DNA from: Lycorma delicatula | Lineage: Eukaryota > Arthropoda > Insecta > Hemiptera > Fulgoridae | Assembly (NCBI RefSeq): GCF_047948215.1 | Contig: NC_134463.1 | Span: 96,810,657 to 96,874,656, forward strand | Length of the DNA: 64,000 nucleotides | Direction of reading: 5' to 3' | Shown: in pieces, positions 57,168 through 64,000 of the stretch | How positions within the stretch are numbered: position 1 is the first letter of the stretch | Layout: every line of letters starts with the position of its first letter | Program-made: the position numbers and the translations under genes | The notes under the pieces: model-generated | Databases searched by the model: none | The model's input: the letters and a program-made list of their open reading frames with translations, nothing else | What the model was told of the DNA's origin: nothing

Positions 57168-57415
57168 CAATAATCGAGAGTGTACATGATACAAGCTGAA
57201 AGTCAGCTTTCAACCTACTAACAAATATCCCTTTTGAATTTTGAAAATCGGAAGCTTATTTGCAGAGATATTATAAGAGTACCAAAAAAATACCTCCCAA
57301 AACAGTGCCCCAGGGGCACCCAGTTTGTTATCATTTGATGGTGATGATTGATCTCGCCTTGTATGGGATGTTCGATTCACCTTACCACTCTAGCCTGACA
57401 CCCAGTCCCCACAGG
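57168..57415 (+). repeat. Dispersed unclassified repeat, copy 2
   Basis: Partner of 1000-1330: AATCGAGAGTGTACATGAT, CTTTTGAATTTTGAAAATCG, GAGATATTATAAGAGTACC, CCCAAAACAGTGCCCCAGGG, GTTTGTTATCATTTGATGG. Same orientation. Confidence 0.6.
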
Positions 57416-57615
57416 TAGCCCATTAATATAAAATAGAATTTAAAAAAAATCTATTTAATATTATTTTATTTTAATTAACGATAATTTAATTCTATTATTT
57501 TTCTAATATTAATTATTTGAATCATTCAGTTCAAATCTAGCTTATACAGTGAAAGAGGCTCACAGTTCATTAATTCAATTCATTAAAATTTGTGCTTCAA
57601 CCGGCAAATCTCTAC

Positions 57616-59065
<1,450 letters not shown>

Positions 59066-59246
59066 GCCGGGTTAGTCTAACGGTTAAACTCGTCATCGCA
59101 AAATCAGCTGATTTTCGAAGTCGAGTCTAAGATCAAGTCCTTGTAATAGTAGTTGATTTTATATGGATCTAAATGCTTGACTGTGGATACCGCTGTTCTT
59201 TGGAGTAGGGTTTCATTTAAGCACACGTCTTAGGAGTGGTCAACCT

Positions 59247-59545
59247 CTCTCTTTCTCTCTCTCTCTTTTCTGTTTAGCCTCTGAACGGGAATTACCGTTC
59301 AGAGGATGAATGAGGATGATATGTATCAGTGTAAATGAAGTGTAGTCTCGTACAGTCTCAGTTCGACCATTCCTGAGATGTATAATTAATTGAAACCCAA
59401 CCACCAAAGAACACCGGTATCCACGATCTAGTATTCAAATTCGTATAAAAGTAACTGCCTTTGCTAGGACTTGAACGCTGGAACTCTTGACTTCCAAATC
59501 TGTTGATTTGGGAAGTCGCGTTCACCACTAGACCAACCCTGTGGG
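59247..59545 (-). mobile_element. SINE (family B), nested antisense
   Basis: CT-rich run, then TTTCTGTTTAGCCTC (tail complement), CATTCCTGAGATG, AACCCAACCACCAAAGAACA, CCGGTATCCACGATCTAGTA and the head GTTCACCACTAGACCAACCC. Flanked by TTAGGAGTGGTCAACCT and TTAGGAGTGGTCGACCT (59230-59246, 59546-59562; one mismatch). Contains a perfect 11-base-arm hairpin CCTCTGAACGG/CCGTTCAGAGG. Confidence 0.88.
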
Positions 59546-59564
59546 TTAGGAGTGGTCGACCTGA

Positions 59565-59964
59565 ATAATTTGTCTTGTGGCCATGTCTTCTTGATTGTTC
59601 TGCGTTTTTTTTGTGTTGGCTTGATTGTATGAATGTATAAATGTATGTGGTACGTCTTAGTACCTGTTAGATGTTCTATTTTTTCTGAATGTTTTTCTCC
59701 TTAGGAATTTGTGGTGTGCAGTGTGTGCGTGTAGTGGTCTGGTATGGATGTGCTTGTGGAGACCGTGTGTGGGTGTGGGACGCTTACCACCCTCATGAAG
59801 TAATGCTTTATTACTGGTTTCCCAGGAGGTGCAGTCGCCAGAGATGGAGGTTTAATCGGTAGTGCGCAGGAATACATATGCATTTTCTGTGACAGCTTGC
59901 GGCACCTGTTAGCGAGTCCTACACCTGCGCCCGTAAATGGGGTTTCTCCATCTCAAAAAAAAAA
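59565..59964 (+). mobile_element. LINE-like 3' fragment with poly(A)
   Basis: About 400 GT-rich bases ending TCTCCATCTC plus a run of A. Flanked by GAGTGGTCGACCTGA (59550-59564) and GAGTTGTCGATCTGA (59965-59979; two mismatches). No protein motif recognised; it resembles the 3' untranslated part of a non-LTR element. The 60-codon minus frame is incidental. Confidence 0.6.
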
Positions 59965-60063
59965 GAGTTGTCGATCTGAGTCTGTTCAAGATTACATTTA
60001 CGCTTACATCCCAACTACATCAAACTTGGCAAACCGGTAGTGGTAATTGCAGTTACTAATCTA

Positions 60064-60087
60064 TACACACACGCGCACGCACGCATG

Positions 60088-60122
<35 letters not shown>
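60064..60122 (+). repeat. CA/CG microsatellite
   Basis: ACACACGCGCACGCACGCAT followed by a pure CA run. Confidence 0.95.
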
Positions 60123-60126
<4 letters not shown>

Positions 60127-61145
60127 ACCAGCAGTAGCTGGAAAACTGGTTAAAGAAAATGAACATTCATATATCAACTATCCTAGTAATAATATTTGAA
60201 TAAAAAAATGATGTAGACTTTGCATAATATCTTGAATTTTAGAAATATGAACGTTTGTAAAAAAAAGTTGAAATGTTATATTTGCATTAAAAGAAAATAA
60301 TAATATTAAAACTGTTGGTATTCTTTGGTAAAAGCACGATTAGTATGGGAAAGAGTACAGAAGTACTATAAACGAATGAAACCTGATCTGTATTTGTAAT
60401 CATATAATCAAGAATAAGATCGGTGAAATTTTCACCGTTTTCCGCCCGATTTTTTTTACCTGTTCCTTTTTATACCATTTCCTTCTATCTTCTCTCACTT
60501 TTAGTAAGTTTTTTCAGCACTCAAACTTTCAGCCGATTGAAATTCAGCTCAATTTCATATTATTTCTTTAAAATGTATTAAAATTCATTTAAATTTTACA
60601 TTTTATCTTAATATCAATCGTGGTGTATTTTTATTAAAAAAAAACAAATTTAAATTTTAAGCAATGTTTAATTAATGTTTATTGAATTTGAATAATTTAT
60701 CTTTCTGAATTGATAAAATATCAGTCAACCTTTATGAAACTTTGAAGTTAAATAAAATATAAATAATTTATCCCGGTAATTTATTTTATTGGAATAACTT
60801 TTTATTTTTTTGCATATAAAAAAAAAACGTTTAAAAATCCATAACAGTTATTAAAGAGAACACTGAAATATTATAATGAAGAATAGCAACTAAAAATTAA
60901 ATCAAATACTTGATATGTTAATCAAGGCTAAATAGGTTTCAATATTCAAATATGTGCTTTCTTTTGTTTTTATTTCAAATTTTTATATTTAATCAGTTCA
61001 ATGTAGATTTTTACATTACAAATTATATTATATTTTACCGGTATACATTAAAATATTATAATTAAATTAACAGAATTTATATTCTACATTTTTAACAATA
61101 TTTTAAAATTACTACACATAATATGATGATGAGAAATATCCAGTG
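60123..61145. other. Probable intron, AT-rich
   Basis: Nothing recognised. Confidence 0.45.
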
Positions 61146-61149
61146 ATTT

Positions 61150-61835
61150 AAATTTGGTATTAAAAAGAAAAATCTCATGTGAACATTACTTGTACGTCTA
61201 TTAGATTACATACACACGCTTTTTATAAAATGAAAAGTACATAAAATTTTATTTCATTAATAACTTCTGATATTTTTCATATTTTTTTTTTATTGTTATT
61301 ATTGAATTATTATTTATCGTAAAAAATATTTTAGAAAGGTTAATAATTATTAATAAATCAATATATTAAAATTAAGAGGAAGTCTGATTCGGACCGATGT
61401 GCCTTCCTCTTTTATGATCCAAATATTTCATTAATTAAAATTTATTTTGCTATAACTCTGGAACCAATGAAAATAAGTACCACTTATAGTAGAAAAGCTC
61501 TCAATCAGGGATTATTACTGCAGTAAGAATAAGTCCAAAATCCAGATTTTTTTGGATATTGGGCTATTTTGAACACTTTTGGTTCAGTCGATTACAGTTA
61601 AAAGGGGAGGTGCCCAACTAGATGTTACAATATTCATAAATCCAAAATATTAACATCCTACGGCTAATCGTTATTGAGTTATGCGAGATACATAGTACAT
61701 ACGTACGTACAGATGTTACCCCGAAACTAGTCAAAATAGATTTAGGGATGGTCAAAATGGATATTTCCGTTGAAATCTGGAAACCAAAATTTTTCGCGAT
61801 CACAATACTTCCTTTACTTCGTACAAATAAGTAAA
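61150..61835 (+). repeat. Unclassified repeat family C, copy 4
   Basis: Runs from CTCATGTGAACATTAC to ACTTCCTTTACTTCGTACAA. It includes AACTTCTGATATTTTTC, GATTCGGACCGATGTGCCTT, ATAACTCTGGAACCAATGAA, TTCAGTCGATTACAGTTAAA and the ACGTACGTACAGATGTTACC patch. Same order as the 12.7 and 19.3 kb copies. Confidence 0.75.
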
Positions 61836-62083
61836 AATACAACCCCATTATACGATGATGAGAAATATCAGATGATTTAAATTCGATAATAAAAAGAAAA
61901 CTTACTCTAGGAAGCGCTGTATTCCGGAAATATATATATATATATATTTATTTATTAATAAAATGTTAAATTTAAAGAAATATTTACGGGTTTAAAGAAA
62001 ATCCGACTCCACTTTAAAGTCGGTATAAGTTTCTAGGTAAATGAGTTCGGTGAAATTCTTGAACAGAAAAGAACAAAACAAGA
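61836..62083. other. Spacer with (TA)n
   Basis: ATACGATGATGAGAAATATC recurs just after the repeat as it does before it (61121 and 61852), with GATTTAAATT and AAAAAGAAAA also shared. The repeat may therefore be flanked by a duplicated segment of about 50 bp. Confidence 0.45.
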
Positions 62084-62165
62084 GTTACCATGCCTGACCG
62101 AGATTCGAACGCGGTACCTCCGGATAAAAGGCTGAGACGCTATTAACCCGCTATGGAGATCGGCG
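62084..62165 (-). mobile_element. SINE (family A) head, diverged
   Basis: TACCATGCCTGACCGAGATT, CGAACGCGGTACCTCCGGAT, AAAAGGCTGAGACGC and GGAGATCGGCG, reversed. The tail is missing. Confidence 0.7.
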
Positions 62166-62619
62166 TATTAAACCGGATTAAAATTACTTTTTAATTTGTA
62201 TAGCCAACTATTTGAATTCGATACGATCAAAAAAAATTTAAATAATTACATATATTAAACTGTAAAAAGAAATTTCTTTTAATCTTTTCTGATTAGAAGA
62301 GGAGAACGTCGATCTACGTAATGATAGATATAATGTTAATCTGGAAGTTTGAATTTTCTCTCTTTTTAATACATAATTACCATGTAAACCATTTATTCAA
62401 AACAATTCTAGATAGTAATTTTTATATTTCTGAGATATCGATTGTTTATTCAGAAATTACGGAAATTATGGATTGCTTGTTGTGCAGACAATTACTTGCA
62501 CTACATGAGGATGTAGATCGCCACATTCACCGATATGTGGTGATTTAAGTCAAAAGTAATTTCAGACGAATGAAAATTATTAATAACATCGTTATTCATT
62601 TTTATTTTTAATATTCTGT
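62166..62619. other. Spacer, nothing recognised
   Basis: A 75-codon frame at 62321-62548 has no recognised domain and no supporting context. Confidence 0.4.
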
Positions 62620-63005
62620 AATATTTTTTTTTTCTAATTTTGAAATCATCTATTGAATATCCTAAACTTGCTATCCTAAAAATTCCATTTCACTTTCAAA
62701 CCTCTTACAATTTATTCTTTTTGCTCCTACTCTGATTTCGTCATTCTTTAGAGCACTTAAGATTGTATCTTCAATGTAAATATTAAATTACATTAGTCAA
62801 GGCAATATGCTTGCCTTATTCCTCTTCCTCGGTCAAACTACACAGTTTCAGCAGCCTTTATTTTAGTACGTGTTTCCCGACTCAAGGGAAATTCTTTAAT
62901 TATTTTTCTATTTTCCCCATCTACTCTTTTTTTTTTAATATTTCCATTAGTTTATTCCATTTGTTGCGGTAGAGTGTTTTGTCTATGTCTATAAAATATA
63001 CCTTT
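62620..63005 (-). pseudogene. LINE reverse transcriptase fragment
   Basis: Reads YFIDIDKTLYRNKWNKLMEI, then GENRKIIKEFPLSRETRTKI, then FDRGRGIRQAYCLD. These match the FIDLEKAFD-V-W block (first catalytic Asp) and the GVRQGC-LSP block, with damage. Stops follow and the active-site ADD is not readable. Confidence 0.65.
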
Positions 63006-63220
63006 TATTTAAATATTAAGATTATGTCGGACTGTACGAGATGGCCGCAAAAAAAAAATACAATGGAATTTCAAGAACGAGTTCAGTTTATGCTGCACTC
63101 AATTGTATTTATGCGCAATCTTGAAGGAACAGAAATTAAGTTTTAGTTTACGCGTTCTCCACCAGACAGTAGCTGCGTTAGACTGTTGCTTATGTCAAGC
63201 AGTGTCCGGGCTTCAGTACC

Positions 63221-63575
63221 ATGGCGTCAGTACAAGTGGTTGTACTGGTTCGCAGAAACAAAATCAGGGGCTTTCGTAAAAAGAGATTATATACGAGTGT
63301 ATCGTATGGATTGTCCGAGTGACAATAGCATACTTAGGTGGTGTGAACAAGTTTTTGAAACAGGAAGCGTTTTGAAAAAATACTCGCCAGCTTACTGTTG
63401 AAAAAACAGTAAGAATTCGATTGTTTTTCCCACGAAGTTCAAAACGTTCAGTTCGTAGTTAGTTGTCGACTAAACATTCCTGAAAGCGTTATCCATGATG
63501 TTTGCAAGTAATTGATTCTCTGTGCTTTTAAACTGCGGGTACTCTATGAAATTAAACGTAACGATAAGCCATAAA
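63221..63575 (+). pseudogene. DUF4817-type transposase N-terminus, decayed
   Basis: ATGGCGTCAGTACAA gives MASVQ. After a one-base shift the frame reads WLYWFAETKSGAFVKRDYIR, SILRWCEQVFETGSVLK, then RIRLFFPRSSKRSVRS, SESVIHDV and VLYEIKRNDKP. This is the ETKS-VQR-FRR / RW--QF-ETGSV / SPRKSVRRLSREL-IP-STVHDVLH order of the helix-turn-helix head seen in these mariner-like transposases. The catalytic part is absent. Confidence 0.7.
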
Positions 63576-64000
63576 GATTATTATTGCTAATAATGGATCA
63601 TTAAATCGTTATAGTGTAATGATATATAATCTGTTATCCAAAGTATATTCATACGAAATTTCAAGAAAATTTTGTTGAAAAACTTAGTATAATTAATAAT
63701 TCTATATTTCGCCTAAATTCATGTTTATTTGCAGTCACACACTGCCAAAAACAAATAAGTTACACCCTATTTGTTTTTTTTGTTGATTTCTTACAAATTA
63801 TTGTTTTTTTTTTTGTACGGGTACCAGAAACAAAATACACTTAAAAAAAAGTGAAATCGCCTTCATTAAAATTACTAAGTTGAAAAAAAAATCATACTTA
63901 TCAATTCTTTAAATTTTGAATTCTTTGATGATGCAAAATTATGAATGATTTTACTGGTTGTTTTTAATTTGAAATCGACCTAAATAAAAAAATACAGAAG
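63576..64000. other. Spacer to window end
   Basis: AT-rich; nothing recognised. Confidence 0.45.

Larger units (their letters stand above)
59070..60010 (+). mobile_element. SINE (family B), interrupted twice
   Basis: The head CCGGGTTAGTCTAACGGTTA and a decayed B box AGATCAAGTCC lead to GGAGTGGTCAACCT (59233-59246). After an antisense SINE it resumes GGAGTGGTCGACCTGA (59549-59564). After a second insert it resumes GAGTTGTCGATCTGAGTC and TTCAAGATTACATTTACGCT to about 60010. Confidence 0.8.

Noticed and set aside
63186..63401. Host zinc-finger or novel 71-codon gene
   Set aside because: The motif order matches the helix-turn-helix head of mariner-like transposases, with frameshifts on both sides.

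Overview
The window looks like nuclear DNA from an insect with a large, AT-rich, transposon-filled genome. One strongly supported host gene is present: the last coding exon of a muscarinic acetylcholine receptor (minus strand, 45767-47934). The rest is non-LTR retrotransposon debris, tRNA-derived SINEs, mariner and pogo-like DNA transposons, fold-back elements, microsatellites and AT-rich spacer. The types of LINE and SINE present suggest Hemiptera, but this is a weak inference and no species can be named. Nothing suggests bacterial, phage or viral DNA.

Layout. 1-6.2 kb: spacer, a dispersed repeat, and a decayed LINE with an 11-bp target-site duplication (2799-4373). 6.2-9.6 kb: a dense cluster holding an unclassified repeat, a LINE with an intact 416-codon reverse transcriptase frame (6947-8542), a mariner-like relic and a tiny inverted-end LINE insertion. 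11.5-13.7 kb: SINE and unclassified repeats. 15.7-16.7 kb: a three-layer nest in which a jockey-like LINE tail is split by a GC-rich element and then by a SINE, each with its own target duplication. 17.8-25.5 kb: LINE and transposase relics. 26.7-28 kb: a complete but dead mariner. 29.3-30.4 kb: SINE inserted in SINE. 30.4-36 kb: very AT-rich spacer with a pogo-like element. 36-39.5 kb: two fold-back elements, one carrying a second copy of the GC-rich element. 40-45.2 kb: a LINE fragment and spacer.

The receptor exon starts in the loop before TM3 and runs to the stop codon. It carries a third intracellular loop of about 490 residues. Its binding-pocket residues differ from classical muscarinic receptors and fit the atropine-insensitive insect B type. 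Exons for the N-terminus, TM1 and TM2 should lie at higher coordinates on the minus strand, but none was recognised up to 64 kb. If they lie beyond the window, everything right of 47.9 kb is intron. That right side holds a locally duplicated repeat block (48.7-50.5 kb), LINE relics, a third fold-back element, a SINE with a clear target duplication, a second dead mariner, a long GT microsatellite, a second SINE-in-SINE nest (59-60 kb) and transposase and reverse transcriptase relics near the end.

No operon-like or defence-like gene system was found. The most notable structures are the nested insertions, the fold-back family, the recurrent antisense SINE insertions at one site inside another SINE, and the perfect 198-bp repeat with an adjoining 45-bp palindrome near the receptor exon. 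All similarities were judged by eye; no alignment or database search was run.
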